64,000 bases of DNA from SB15 sp964639245. Its GTDB lineage: Bacteria; Chloroflexota; Anaerolineae; Aggregatilineales; J027. Position numbers and translations under genes: made by a program. The notes beneath the pieces are model-generated. The model worked only from the letters and a program-made list of their open reading frames with translations. It was not told where the DNA came from and searched no databases. Every line of letters starts with the position of its first letter. The first letter of the stretch is position 1. This document shows positions 35,131 through 43,861 of this stretch, piece after piece. The DNA lies in assembly GCA_964639245.1 (NCBI GenBank), contig CAZXCU010000003.1, positions 319,603 to 383,602 on the forward strand. Direction: 5' to 3'.

Positions 35131-35198
35131 ATGCCTACACCCCTTCCATCTCTTCAAACTATAACAAATTTTGAGAACATACTACATTTGGAGGCAGG

Positions 35199-35423
35199 AT
35201 GAAAATAATCAATGTTGGTTTCACCCACGACGGTTATTACAAAATTGCCCAAGTTATTGGCGACATTCACCCTGTGATTGAATTTCTCTTTGAGCGCGGG
35301 ATGATTCGCTGGTTTGGCGCATTCGAGACGTATGACAAATCCCAAATCGAGACCTATACCGACCATCTGGCTCAAGAAAATCAGCTGGGCAGACAGATCG
35401 ATGATTTTGAGGATTTCGGGTAA
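35199..35423 (+). CDS. Small acidic protein of unknown function
   Basis: 74 residues with a strong GGAGG ribosome-binding site seven bases before the ATG, which supports it as a real gene. Sequence pattern IINVGFTHDGYYKIAQVIGDIHPVIEFLFERG and an acidic C-terminus (QIDDFEDFG). No family recognised. Convergent with the STAS-like gene, the stops being one base apart. Confidence 0.6.
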   Translation: MKIINVGFTHDGYYKIAQVIGDIHPVIEFLFERGMIRWFGAFETYDKSQIETYTDHLAQENQLGRQIDDFEDFG

Positions 35424-35424
35424 T

Positions 35425-35838
35425 TCATAATTTTTCCTTGAGCCAAGCCACTGCCGCTTCCCGCGTGAAAAAGACCTTGCGCTCTAAGGTCGGATGTACC
35501 CGCAGCATATCCAATTTGATAAATAGCCGGATTGCCTGCCCGAACATATCTTTTCGGACGATGGCGGCAGAACGGGTTAAATGGGGGGGTAACTGTTTGG
35601 CAATTTCGCGGGCGCGTTGACGGGCATACGGGGTCATCGTGAGATTGGGGGAAGAAACATCATGAATCGCTAAATAGGGGCGGTCAGCAGGCCAACTCTT
35701 CATCGTTGCAAAGCCTGTATCAATCCACGCATCAACAGCATCGCGGGAGGCGCTGGTGAGGGTGTAAACCACAATCTGCCGTTCAAATAGCCATTCACGG
35801 GTTAGCCCTTGAATAATGATTTCGATGTTCCCCGTCAT
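35425..35838 (-). CDS. STAS/SpoIIAA-like domain protein
   Basis: 137 residues if started MTGNIEIIIQGLTREW at 35838 (GGGAGG just upstream, short spacing). An ATG at 35856 would add six residues. The order of strands and helices (RQIVVYTLTSASRDAVDAWID; PYLAIHDVSS; RSAAIVRKDMFGQAIRLFIKL; KVFFTREAAVAWLKEKL) fits a STAS/SpoIIAA-like domain with the typical C-terminal EAAVAWL helix. It resembles the protein at 7914-8321. Divergent from the substrate-binding protein/kinase unit, so a link to that signalling system is possible but not shown. Confidence 0.55.
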   Translation of the reverse strand: MTGNIEIIIQGLTREWLFERQIVVYTLTSASRDAVDAWIDTGFATMKSWPADRPYLAIHDVSSPNLTMTPYARQRAREIAKQLPPHLTRSAAIVRKDMFGQAIRLFIKLDMLRVHPTLERKVFFTREAAVAWLKEKL

Positions 35839-35873
35839 TTGCCTCCCAATCCCCATTTGCCTATACTGAAGCT

Positions 35874-36890
35874 ATGTACCGAAAATTAGTGTCTAATAAT
35901 ATTTTTATCATTTTTTTGTGTATTTTGCTGCTCGCGGCAGGTATTTCCATCCGGCAGCAGCAGATGCGTCCTGCGCCTCGCCGTGTGTACCATATTGGCA
36001 TTATCTCCGGCGCGTCGATTTTTGACAGTGCCATCGCCGCTTTTCAAGCCGAACTCGCCAGTTTAGGCTATGTTGAGGGGGAAAATCTGCGCTACAGTGT
36101 CACCTTTGCAGAAGGTGATGCCGCGATCATGGCACAAGCTGCCCAGCAATATGTGGAAGCGGATGTCGACTTAATCTTTACGACCACCAATGCTGCCGCC
36201 TTAGCCGCCAAAGATGCCACCCAAGCCTCTGATATTCCGGTGTTGTTTACCTTTGTCGTTGCGCCCGTTGAAACCGAGCTTGTCAAGAGCAAGCGCTACC
36301 CCGCAAGCAACCTCACTGGCATCGAAAATCCTGTTGCCGAATATGCCCCCAAGCGGCTGGAACTCCTCACCTTGATTGACCCCTCGGTTAAACGTATTTT
36401 TGTGCCGTGTAATCCGACCTATCCCACCGCGATTCCGGTGTTGCAAGCCCTGCGTGTTGCGGCAGACAGCTTGGGGCTTGAACTGGTGGTGCTGCCAGTG
36501 GTTGAACCTTCGGAAATAAGGAACTATCTTGCCGAAAATGACCTAGATCCCCCCTTTGAGGCCATTTTCATCATGCCCGATTTAACCATCCAACTGTCCG
36601 AAGTATGGCAAGCGCTTTTAACTTTTTCCCAAAAACACCGCTTGCCTGTGTTGGCGAATACTCGCGCCCAAGTCGAGGACGGCGCACTCTACAGCTACCT
36701 TGCCGATAACCAGACCACCGGACAGGACACAGCACGTCTGGCAAAACTGCTTCTTGAAGGGGTTTCGCCTGCCGATATTTCTATTGAATCGGCTGAGGTT
36801 CAGCTTGTTTTTAACCTCAAAGCGGCTGGGATGCTTGGGCTATCTGTATCCGATACCCTTCTGGAACGCGCTCATCTTATTTTACGTTGA
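35874..36890 (+). CDS. ABC-type substrate-binding protein (ABC_sub_bind, DUF534 type)
   Basis: 338 residues with an N-terminal hydrophobic segment (about 9-26, signal or membrane anchor), then a two-lobed periplasmic-binding fold of the ABC_sub_bind family (YHIGIISGASIFDSAIAAFQAELASLGYVEGENLRY; DLIFTTTNAAALAAKDATQ-DIPVLFTFV; VLANTRAQVEDGALYSYLADNQ). No permease or ATPase gene is adjacent. Instead a multi-PAS histidine kinase starts 93 bases downstream on the same strand. A role in ligand sensing for that kinase is inferred, though the kinase itself has no membrane helix. Ligand unknown. Confidence 0.82.
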   Translation: MYRKLVSNNIFIIFLCILLLAAGISIRQQQMRPAPRRVYHIGIISGASIFDSAIAAFQAELASLGYVEGENLRYSVTFAEGDAAIMAQAAQQYVEADVDLIFTTTNAAALAAKDATQASDIPVLFTFVVAPVETELVKSKRYPASNLTGIENPVAEYAPKRLELLTLIDPSVKRIFVPCNPTYPTAIPVLQALRVAADSLGLELVVLPVVEPSEIRNYLAENDLDPPFEAIFIMPDLTIQLSEVWQALLTFSQKHRLPVLANTRAQVEDGALYSYLADNQTTGQDTARLAKLLLEGVSPADISIESAEVQLVFNLKAAGMLGLSVSDTLLERAHLILR

Positions 36891-36983
36891 TACATGAAAT
36901 TTTAATGAAATTGTCTCATTCGCCGCAGCAGATGAAATTCGTGGGGTAAAATAAAGTTACTTTTGCATACCAATAGGCCGCTT

Positions 36984-39887
36984 ATGACTCACCTCGACCA
37001 TGCTCAAACAATCGAATCTTTACAGCGCGAACGCGATATGTTGCGGGCGTTAATTGATTCGCTGCCGGATGGCTTGTACCTCAAAGACTTGGAAGGGCAT
37101 TTTCTGGTTGCCAACAAAGCGGCGTGTGCTAGACGGGGAGTTCACCACGAGGCCGAGTTGCTGGGCAAAACCGATTTTGAGAATATCCCTACCATGACCG
37201 CCTCCTGCCACAACGAACAGGGGATTCCTATAGGGATTTTGGGGATGGAGCGCCTGCATGAAAATTCGACAGAAGCGCGTTACCGCATTATCACCGAGCT
37301 GATCTCCGATTATGCGTATTGCTGTCGGTTTGAACTGGACGGCAGCATTGTTGGGGAGTGGATCACCGCAGACTCCTATTTCCGTACCACCGGGTATGCC
37401 TTCCAAGAATTGGCAAATTATCGCCTTTACCATCCTGACGATGAGATGCGGTCTCAGCAGGATGTGGAACGGGTGCGGCAAGGAGAAACGGTTGAAAGTG
37501 ACTATCGCATCCTCACCAAAAGCGGGGAAGAACGCTGGGTGCATATTCACCGTCAGCCAGTTTGGGACGACCAGCAAAACCGGGTGGTACGTTTTTATGG
37601 GGTGGCGCAAGACATCACCGAACGCAAACAAGCCGAAGAAGCGCTGCGGCAGAGCGAAGAGCGCTATCGCATGATTTCAGAATTGGTTTCTGATTATGCG
37701 TTTGAGAACACCATTTATCCCGACAACACCTATAAAAATGAGTGGATTCTTGAACAGGCTTTTCAACGGGTGACAGGCTATGAATTTCAGGAAGTCTACC
37801 GGACAACCCGTCTGTATCAACCGACTGAACTTGCGAGAGTACAGGCGGATATCCAACGCACGCTGCGCGGTGAAGTGGTTGAAAATGAATATCAGATTGT
37901 GACCAAAAGCGGGGAACAGCGCTGGATTTATATTAAGCGCTTTCCGGTGTGGGATGACACTGAAAACCGGGTGGTGCGCTATTATGGGGTGGCACAGGAC
38001 ATTACCGAGCGTAAACAAGCCGAAGCTGCTGTACGCCAGAGTGAAGAACGCTACCGGATGATTTCAGAATTGGTTTCTGATTATGCGTTTGAGAACACCA
38101 TTTATCCCGACAACACCTATAAAAATGAGTGGATTCTTGAACAGGCTTTTCAACGGGTGACAGGCTATGAATTTCAGGAAGTCTACCGGACAACCCGTCT
38201 GTATCAACCGACTGAACTTGCGAGAGTACAGGCGGATATCCAACGCACGCTGCGCGGTGAAGTGGTTGAAAATGAATATCAGATTGTGACCAAAAGCGGG
38301 GAACAGCGCTGGATTTATATTAAGCGCTTTCCGGTGTGGGATGACACTGAAAACCGGGTGGTGCGCTATTATGGGGTGGCGCAGGACATTACCGAGCGCA
38401 AACAAGCAGAAGCTGCCTTACGCCAGAGTGAAGAACGCTACCGGATTGTCTCTGAGTTGATTTCCGACTATGCGTATGCCAATAGCTTGACGGCTGAGGG
38501 GGAAATTCTGCCTGAATGGACAACCGACTCTTTTTATCGCTTAACGGGATATACGGCGGGAGAAATTGGTGTAACCTTCAATCTCTATCATCCTGACGAT
38601 GTGGCGTTGGTGCAACAAGACTTTCAGCGTGTCTTGCTGGGAGAAAATACTCGTGGGCAATATCGGATTATCACCAAAAGCGGGGCGGAGCGCTGGGTGC
38701 ATATCTATCGCCAGCCTGTCTGGGATGACACCGAAAACCGGGTGGTACGCTTTTATGGGGTGGCGCAAGATATTACCGAACACAAACAGGCTGAGGAAGC
38801 GTTGCGGCAGAGCGAAGAACGCTACCGGATTGTCTCCGAGTTGATTTCCGACTATGCCTATTCCTACTCGGTCACGTCTAACGGTCAAATGGAATATGAA
38901 TGGACAACGGACTCCTTTTACCGTTTAACCGGGTATACGCCTGAAGAAATTGGCAACACCTTGCAACTCTATCACCCTGAGGATGAACCTCTAGTGCTAC
39001 AAGATATTCAGCGTACCATTGCCGGGGAAATCACGCAGGGGGAATATCGGATTTTGACCAAAAATGGTGGGGTGCGCTGGGTGCATATCTATCGGATGCC
39101 GGTGTGGGATGACATCCAAAAACGGGTGGTGCGTTTTTACGGGGTCGCACAGGACATCACGGAACGCAAACAAGCTGAACAGCATGAACGAGAATTGGTC
39201 ATTCAACAGGAACGCCTGCAATTGCTTGAGGAATTGATGAGCGACCTGTCCCATGATCTCAAAACACCCATTACCACCATCGGAACCTACCTGTATTTGC
39301 TTTTGGTGCAGACCAGCCCGGAAAAACAACGGCAATATGTTCAAAAATTGGTCTTTGAGGTCAACCGCTTAACCCGCATGGTTGATGATATTCTCACCAT
39401 GTCTCGCTTGGACAAAGCGACAGCGCTTCCCCTCATGCCCGTGAATCTCCCGCACCTTGTTGACGAGGTTTTGCTGCGCTATCAACCCCTAGCCCTAGAG
39501 AAAAATATCTCGCTTACCAGTGAGCTAGCCGCGACTTTGCCACCTATTCCGGGACACGAAATTGAACTCAACCGCGTCCTGTCCAACCTCATCGAAAATG
39601 CTATTCATTACACGCTGGCGGGCGGGGCGGTTGCTGTGCAGGTCAAAAAACAGGACTCCGAAATGGTGATTGAAATTTCTGATACTGGAATTGGCATTTC
39701 TCCCGAAGATTTACCCCACATTTTTGAGCGTTTTTATCGTTCGGACAAAGCCCGCAGTACCGACAAAGGTGGGACAGGGTTGGGGTTGTCCATTGTCAAA
39801 AAAATTGTCGAAACCCATCATGGGCGGATTGAGGTTCAGAGTGAAACAGGGGTCGGCAGTTTTTTTCGGATCTTTTTGCCCATGTAA
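36984..39887 (+). CDS. Cytoplasmic multi-PAS sensor histidine kinase
   Basis: 967 residues starting MTHLDHAQTIESLQ at 36984 (the open frame to 36963 begins with TTG). A first PAS (about 20-95) is followed by five PAS_3/PAC modules with a strict 129-residue period (about 98-226, 227-355, 356-484, 485-613, 614-735), each ending VVR(F/Y)YGVAQDITE(R/H)KQAE. The kinase core has the H-box LSHDLKTP (phospho-acceptor H757), N-box NLIENAIHYT, and G boxes DTGIGI and GGTGLGLSIVKKIVE. No membrane helices. Modules 3 and 4 are almost identical DNA copies. No response regulator is adjacent; the receiver at 55016 is far away. Probably co-transcribed with the substrate-binding protein. Confidence 0.93.
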   Translation: MTHLDHAQTIESLQRERDMLRALIDSLPDGLYLKDLEGHFLVANKAACARRGVHHEAELLGKTDFENIPTMTASCHNEQGIPIGILGMERLHENSTEARYRIITELISDYAYCCRFELDGSIVGEWITADSYFRTTGYAFQELANYRLYHPDDEMRSQQDVERVRQGETVESDYRILTKSGEERWVHIHRQPVWDDQQNRVVRFYGVAQDITERKQAEEALRQSEERYRMISELVSDYAFENTIYPDNTYKNEWILEQAFQRVTGYEFQEVYRTTRLYQPTELARVQADIQRTLRGEVVENEYQIVTKSGEQRWIYIKRFPVWDDTENRVVRYYGVAQDITERKQAEAAVRQSEERYRMISELVSDYAFENTIYPDNTYKNEWILEQAFQRVTGYEFQEVYRTTRLYQPTELARVQADIQRTLRGEVVENEYQIVTKSGEQRWIYIKRFPVWDDTENRVVRYYGVAQDITERKQAEAALRQSEERYRIVSELISDYAYANSLTAEGEILPEWTTDSFYRLTGYTAGEIGVTFNLYHPDDVALVQQDFQRVLLGENTRGQYRIITKSGAERWVHIYRQPVWDDTENRVVRFYGVAQDITEHKQAEEALRQSEERYRIVSELISDYAYSYSVTSNGQMEYEWTTDSFYRLTGYTPEEIGNTLQLYHPEDEPLVLQDIQRTIAGEITQGEYRILTKNGGVRWVHIYRMPVWDDIQKRVVRFYGVAQDITERKQAEQHERELVIQQERLQLLEELMSDLSHDLKTPITTIGTYLYLLLVQTSPEKQRQYVQKLVFEVNRLTRMVDDILTMSRLDKATALPLMPVNLPHLVDEVLLRYQPLALEKNISLTSELAATLPPIPGHEIELNRVLSNLIENAIHYTLAGGAVAVQVKKQDSEMVIEISDTGIGISPEDLPHIFERFYRSDKARSTDKGGTGLGLSIVKKIVETHHGRIEVQSETGVGSFFRIFLPM
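37671..38380 (+). repeat. Exact tandem duplication of a PAS module
   Basis: Bases 37671-37993 and 38058-38380 are identical over 323 bases at an offset of 387 bases (129 codons). The linkers between them then differ by a few silent or conservative changes. The other modules of the same gene are clearly diverged, so this copy is recent. Confidence 0.92.
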
Positions 39888-39891
39888 CGGG

Positions 39892-40869
39892 CTATTCCCC
39901 CAAAAATACACCCCGCAGCATGGCACTCAGGCGGGGTTGTTCGCTTTCTAACCACGCGCTGATGTCCTCATAGGTTCGCAGCGCAGCAGTGGCTTGTTCG
40001 TAATTGTTGCCCACAAAAGACAGCACCTTATCCACTTGGGAAGCGACCATCAAGCGCGGAATCAGTTCAATTTCTGCACGGGTCAGCCGAGCAAAACCCG
40101 CGTACCCTTCGACAAAAGCCCGCGCCGTTCCCCAGAACAGTGTTCCCAGATCGTTGGCAACCCATAGCAGCGCGTTGGCAAATTCCAGCGCCCGATAATC
40201 CGGGTGGGCTTCGCCAAATTCCAACACACTCACCACGCAATCGCCATCGTAACACAGGTTATGCCCATAAAAAGCGCCATGAATGATATGCCAGTGTAAA
40301 TCCTGCTCGTGGGGCATCGGCAGGGCATCGCGGTACATTTCGGCAAGGGTCACAAAGCGCCGAAAGCGATGCTTGCTTTCTTTGCTAGCGGAAAGCCCCA
40401 GTTCAAAAGAACTGCGCGGGAAGGGTTTGTGTAAATTCGGTAAAATCCGATGGTGCAAATGATAATCTGAATGGGGATGAGGCATGGGGTGAATCTGTGA
40501 CAGCGCCACATGCAGTTCGCCTAAGGCTGCGCCCATACAATAGGCACTGTCGGCATCATTCGGTGTGATGGGTTCGCCGGTAAACTGCGGCACGATGACC
40601 CATTTTTCGCCATTGGGATGATGGTAAAAGGTCGAACCGCTTTTATCCCGCAGTGGCACCGGAATCCGAAACGACAACCGCGCATGGGACAGCGCCACCA
40701 GCAGCCAATGGTGATAGTAATGTTTTGCTAAAGCGGTCTCTGCGGGGAGGATGGTCAAACGATAGCGGCCTGCTTCAGACACCACATGATAAAGATGTGG
40801 GGCTGCCGTTTCAATGGTCAGAAGCGGCGGGAGATTATAAGCAGTGGTGAGGACATCGGATAAATTCAA
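39892..40869 (-). CDS. Aminoglycoside phosphotransferase/kinase-fold protein lacking catalytic residues
   Basis: 325 residues with the overall APH/choline-kinase layout: an N-lobe, MGAALGELH helix, and a catalytic-loop region HIIHGAFYGHNLCYDGDCVVSVLEFGEAHPDYRALEFANAL (split here by eye: H197-G-A199, N204, E217). Active family members read HGDxxxxN...(I/V)DFG. Here the catalytic Asp is Ala199 and the metal-binding Asp is Glu217, while Asn204 is kept. It may be a pseudokinase or bind nucleotides without normal phosphotransfer. Convergent with the histidine kinase (4 bases between stops). Confidence 0.75.
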   Translation of the reverse strand: MNLSDVLTTAYNLPPLLTIETAAPHLYHVVSEAGRYRLTILPAETALAKHYYHHWLLVALSHARLSFRIPVPLRDKSGSTFYHHPNGEKWVIVPQFTGEPITPNDADSAYCMGAALGELHVALSQIHPMPHPHSDYHLHHRILPNLHKPFPRSSFELGLSASKESKHRFRRFVTLAEMYRDALPMPHEQDLHWHIIHGAFYGHNLCYDGDCVVSVLEFGEAHPDYRALEFANALLWVANDLGTLFWGTARAFVEGYAGFARLTRAEIELIPRLMVASQVDKVLSFVGNNYEQATAALRTYEDISAWLESEQPRLSAMLRGVFLGE

Positions 40870-40958
40870 TTCGTTTTATCGTATCAACTATGACACTAGA
40901 ATATCCGTAAACTGACAACCTTAGGAATAGAAAATAAAAAAAATTTAATATTTTCCGC

Positions 40959-41858
40959 TTAATTTAATTCATATTTTTGCAAGCGGGCATGAAATTTGCT
41001 TAAGACGGGATAGCCATAGTCTTGAAAATGCCCTTTGACCCGTTCCGCGTCAATTTCAGCCGCCGAACGTTCGCTCCGTGAGTCTTCCAAGATAAATTTG
41101 CGTTCCTTGCGGCGGCGCTCCCATGCTTCCAACCCGTTGCCGATTGTACCACCGAGCAAAACTTCCATCAGTTTTTGTACCATGCGGCCTAGTCCGCCGG
41201 GTTCATGTGGGGTGGTCTGATGAAAGCTGCCTTGTGCGTTGGGCAGATACCGCTTTGTCCACGGATTCATCTGGAGTAACTGCTCATACAACCCATGACC
41301 ACTTATGGGAATCATCTGGGTCACTTCATGGGCGGTGAACATATCTTGACGTTGTTGCAGCAGCATGGTTTCACTCAACACGTAATTGGGGCAAAGTTCC
41401 ACCCCCCACAATCGCGCTACCCGCACCATCATCACCGCAAACAAGCGTGTCAACCACACCCGACCAGAACGAGTGACAATCATATAATCAAAATCTTCGT
41501 CTTTGTGTTGGGCATTTCGCATGGAAAGCGCCCCGGTCAAGGCCACCATTTTGACAAACGGGAGATAGGCCAGCAGTCGTCCATAGCGCAACGCCCGTTC
41601 CCAGAGTTCTGTCGAAATCTGCTCCCGATGGTAACGCAAATCTGCCGCTTCTTTCCGCAACGCATAGTAGCCATTGACCGGAATGACATACTGCGCCAAC
41701 CAAGCCGAATTTTTCAAGGTGCTGGTAATGACTTCCAGCGACGCGGGATGTTCCAGCAGGTAGTGGTGAATTTCCGTGTTGGTCATGGGGAAATCAAACA
41801 CATCACCGTAGAGCAGGGTTTTTAAAATCGCAATTTCAGTTGAAGTTGGGTTTTCCAT
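40959..41858 (-). CDS. Nucleotidyltransferase-fold protein with N-terminal winged-helix-like region
   Basis: 299 residues. Residues 1-75 (ILKTLLYGDVFDFPMTNTEIHHYLLEH...) look like a winged helix. Residues 104-130 (VALTGALSMRNAQHKDEDFDYMIVT) resemble the Pol-beta nucleotidyltransferase motif G-(A/S)-x-S...D-x-D (G109, S112, D122, D124). The C-terminus is helical and basic (WERRRKERKFILEDSRSERS). Target unknown; members of this fold adenylylate or uridylylate proteins, RNA or antibiotics. A 90-base gap separates it from the kinase-fold gene on the same strand, so they may be co-transcribed. Confidence 0.6.
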   Translation of the reverse strand: MENPTSTEIAILKTLLYGDVFDFPMTNTEIHHYLLEHPASLEVITSTLKNSAWLAQYVIPVNGYYALRKEAADLRYHREQISTELWERALRYGRLLAYLPFVKMVALTGALSMRNAQHKDEDFDYMIVTRSGRVWLTRLFAVMMVRVARLWGVELCPNYVLSETMLLQQRQDMFTAHEVTQMIPISGHGLYEQLLQMNPWTKRYLPNAQGSFHQTTPHEPGGLGRMVQKLMEVLLGGTIGNGLEAWERRRKERKFILEDSRSERSAAEIDAERVKGHFQDYGYPVLSKFHARLQKYELN

Positions 41859-41938
41859 ATGCTTAAGGATAGCGATAAGCCCAAAATCTGCAAAAATCTT
41901 TATACTATTTTATAGGGATGAGATAAAGGAAACAGCGC

Positions 41939-42829
41939 ATGGCACTTCATGTCCGTCAAAATTTGTTCGCGGGGGTTAATCCTTATCTGCAAAGTTTGCT
42001 GCAAACACCGGGAACCCATGATGAGCCTTCCTTCTGGCGAAGTTTTCATGGTCAGTTTATCGTTATGCTGAATCAACGCATCAATGAACATCTGCCTCCG
42101 GGTTATCGTGCGATGAACGAACGTTCCCTACAAATCTGGGGAGAAGCGGATGGTGGGGTGCATCGGCAAATGCGGATTCCTGATGTGTCCGTGTATCAAC
42201 GCTTTTCTGTTTCCCAACCACCGACCCTGCAAAACCTGACCGTTCTGCCTACTTGGGAAGTTGCCATCGAAACAACCTTTGATGAAGCCCAATTGTTTGG
42301 CGATGCTGTGCTAATCTATCAAAATGTCGAGTCCAAAATTTTAGGTCGTTTGGTCACGCGCATCGAATTGCTCTCTCCATCAAATAAAGAGGGGGGTGAA
42401 CATAGTGGCAACTACCGCAAAAGCCGAGAAGAAGCGCTCAAAAGCCTAATCCCCTTGCTTGAAATTGATTTTTTGCATGAATCTATCCCCCCTATTTATA
42501 ACATCCCGCTTTACCCTTACAGCCAAGATGCCTCACCCTATAATATTCTTGTGAATGACCCGCGTCCGAATGTCAAGCTGGGTAAAACACGCGGATTCGG
42601 AGCGAAGGTTCACCAACCACTCTCTGAAATCCCGATTCCCCTTGCGGATGAGGATATGCTATTGTTTAACTTTGACACAGTTTACCAAGAGACGTATGAA
42701 AATAATTTTTGGGGTGATTTTGTAGACTATGAAGATTTACCCCCGCGTCTGGAATCTTACCACCCGGATGACCAGCAGCGCATCCATGCCCGCCGTGCAG
42801 AAATTCTTAGCCAGCAAAAAAACCTCTGA
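41939..42829 (+). CDS. DUF4058 family protein
   Basis: 296 residues matching DUF4058, a family widespread in Chloroflexota, cyanobacteria and planctomycetes. It begins with an F-G-NPYLQSLLQ segment and FWRSFHGQFIVMLNQRINEHLPPGYRAMNERSLQIW. It has PDVSVYQ, a core EVAIETTF...LVTRIELLSPSNKEGG--GNYRKSREEALKS and an IPIPLADEDM-LFNFDTVY C-terminus. The IELLSPSNK core recalls PD-(D/E)XK-type folds, but no function is established. Soluble, single gene. Confidence 0.85.
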   Translation: MALHVRQNLFAGVNPYLQSLLQTPGTHDEPSFWRSFHGQFIVMLNQRINEHLPPGYRAMNERSLQIWGEADGGVHRQMRIPDVSVYQRFSVSQPPTLQNLTVLPTWEVAIETTFDEAQLFGDAVLIYQNVESKILGRLVTRIELLSPSNKEGGEHSGNYRKSREEALKSLIPLLEIDFLHESIPPIYNIPLYPYSQDASPYNILVNDPRPNVKLGKTRGFGAKVHQPLSEIPIPLADEDMLLFNFDTVYQETYENNFWGDFVDYEDLPPRLESYHPDDQQRIHARRAEILSQQKNL

Positions 42830-42850
42830 CTTCGGCTATAATACCCCGCC

Positions 42851-43861
42851 ATGAGCCGACTTTTTCATTTTATGCGAATCGGGGCAGCGCTGGGACTGGT
42901 GCTGCTGCTGGCGGTGTTGATGGCGCGGGAACTGGACTTTGACCAACTCTGGGAAAAAGTTCGCCACGCCAACTACCTTTTTCTGATTCCTTCCACCTTC
43001 ATTAATATTGTCGTGGTAGGGAATATTGTGCTGCGCTGGCAAAATCTCCTCAACGGGCGTGCTGGCTTTATGGACTGTCTGACCGCCAATCAAATCGGTG
43101 CTTACCTCAATACGATTTTGCCCCTACGAATGGGGGATTTTGCTCGTTCGTATGTTTTGCAGCGCCATGTGAAAAATCTCCCGGTGATGGCGATATTGTC
43201 GAGCATCGGGGCAGAACTCACCATGGATATGCTGGTGTTGATGCTGCTTTTGGCGGTGACGCTGATGATTTTGCCGCTGCCTTCGCTGCTGGTGAGCGCG
43301 GGGGGACTGCTGGCAGTGGCGACACTGGTGGCGACGATTGCGGTTTTTGCGCTGGCACGGAGCGACGCATTGATTGAAAAAATCATTCGCCCACTGGCGA
43401 CACGCTTTTTGCCTCACCGCTTACAAGACCTTCTGCTGCATTTTGTGGGGCATATCCGCGAAGGCTTGTCCGGTTTACGCAGCAATCGCCAGCTTGCCTT
43501 TTTACTTTTTCTGACGGTGATCGGTTTTGGCTTGCAAATTGTCGCCAATTGGCTGTTGCTGCGGGTTTTTCTGGAGGATGTCACATGGCAGGCCGCGTTG
43601 CTGGCGCTCATCGGCACCGGGGTGGGGTTGGCGCTGCCGTTGCTGCCTTCAGCGGCGGGAACGTATGAACTGGCGATTGTGTTGGCGCTTTCGGCGGTGG
43701 AGATTGATACTGAATCGGCAACGGCGTTTGCTTTGCTGATGCGGGCGCAGCAGTTCAGCTTAACTTTGCTGATGGGCAGTTTTTTCATGCTGCGCGAAGG
43801 AGTCTCCCTCCATGAACTTCGCCGTGCTGCCATACCAGAAAGGGTCGAAGGAACAGCCTAA
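42851..43861 (+). CDS. Flippase-like integral membrane protein (UPF0104/LPG-synthase TM type)
   Basis: 336 residues with about eight membrane helices and the family landmarks: a LVLLLAVLMARELDFDQLWEKVRHANYLFLI start, LRWQNLL, ANQIGAYLNTILPLRMGDFARSYVLQRH and GLALPLLPSAAGTYELAIVLALS. Members include lysylphosphatidylglycerol synthase membrane domains and putative lipid flippases. This one has no catalytic soluble domain, so a flippase-like role is inferred. TATAAT at 42837-42842 lies so close to the ATG that the mRNA could be nearly leaderless. The stop overlaps the methyltransferase start by one base. Confidence 0.82.
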   Translation: MSRLFHFMRIGAALGLVLLLAVLMARELDFDQLWEKVRHANYLFLIPSTFINIVVVGNIVLRWQNLLNGRAGFMDCLTANQIGAYLNTILPLRMGDFARSYVLQRHVKNLPVMAILSSIGAELTMDMLVLMLLLAVTLMILPLPSLLVSAGGLLAVATLVATIAVFALARSDALIEKIIRPLATRFLPHRLQDLLLHFVGHIREGLSGLRSNRQLAFLLFLTVIGFGLQIVANWLLLRVFLEDVTWQAALLALIGTGVGLALPLLPSAAGTYELAIVLALSAVEIDTESATAFALLMRAQQFSLTLLMGSFFMLREGVSLHELRRAAIPERVEGTA

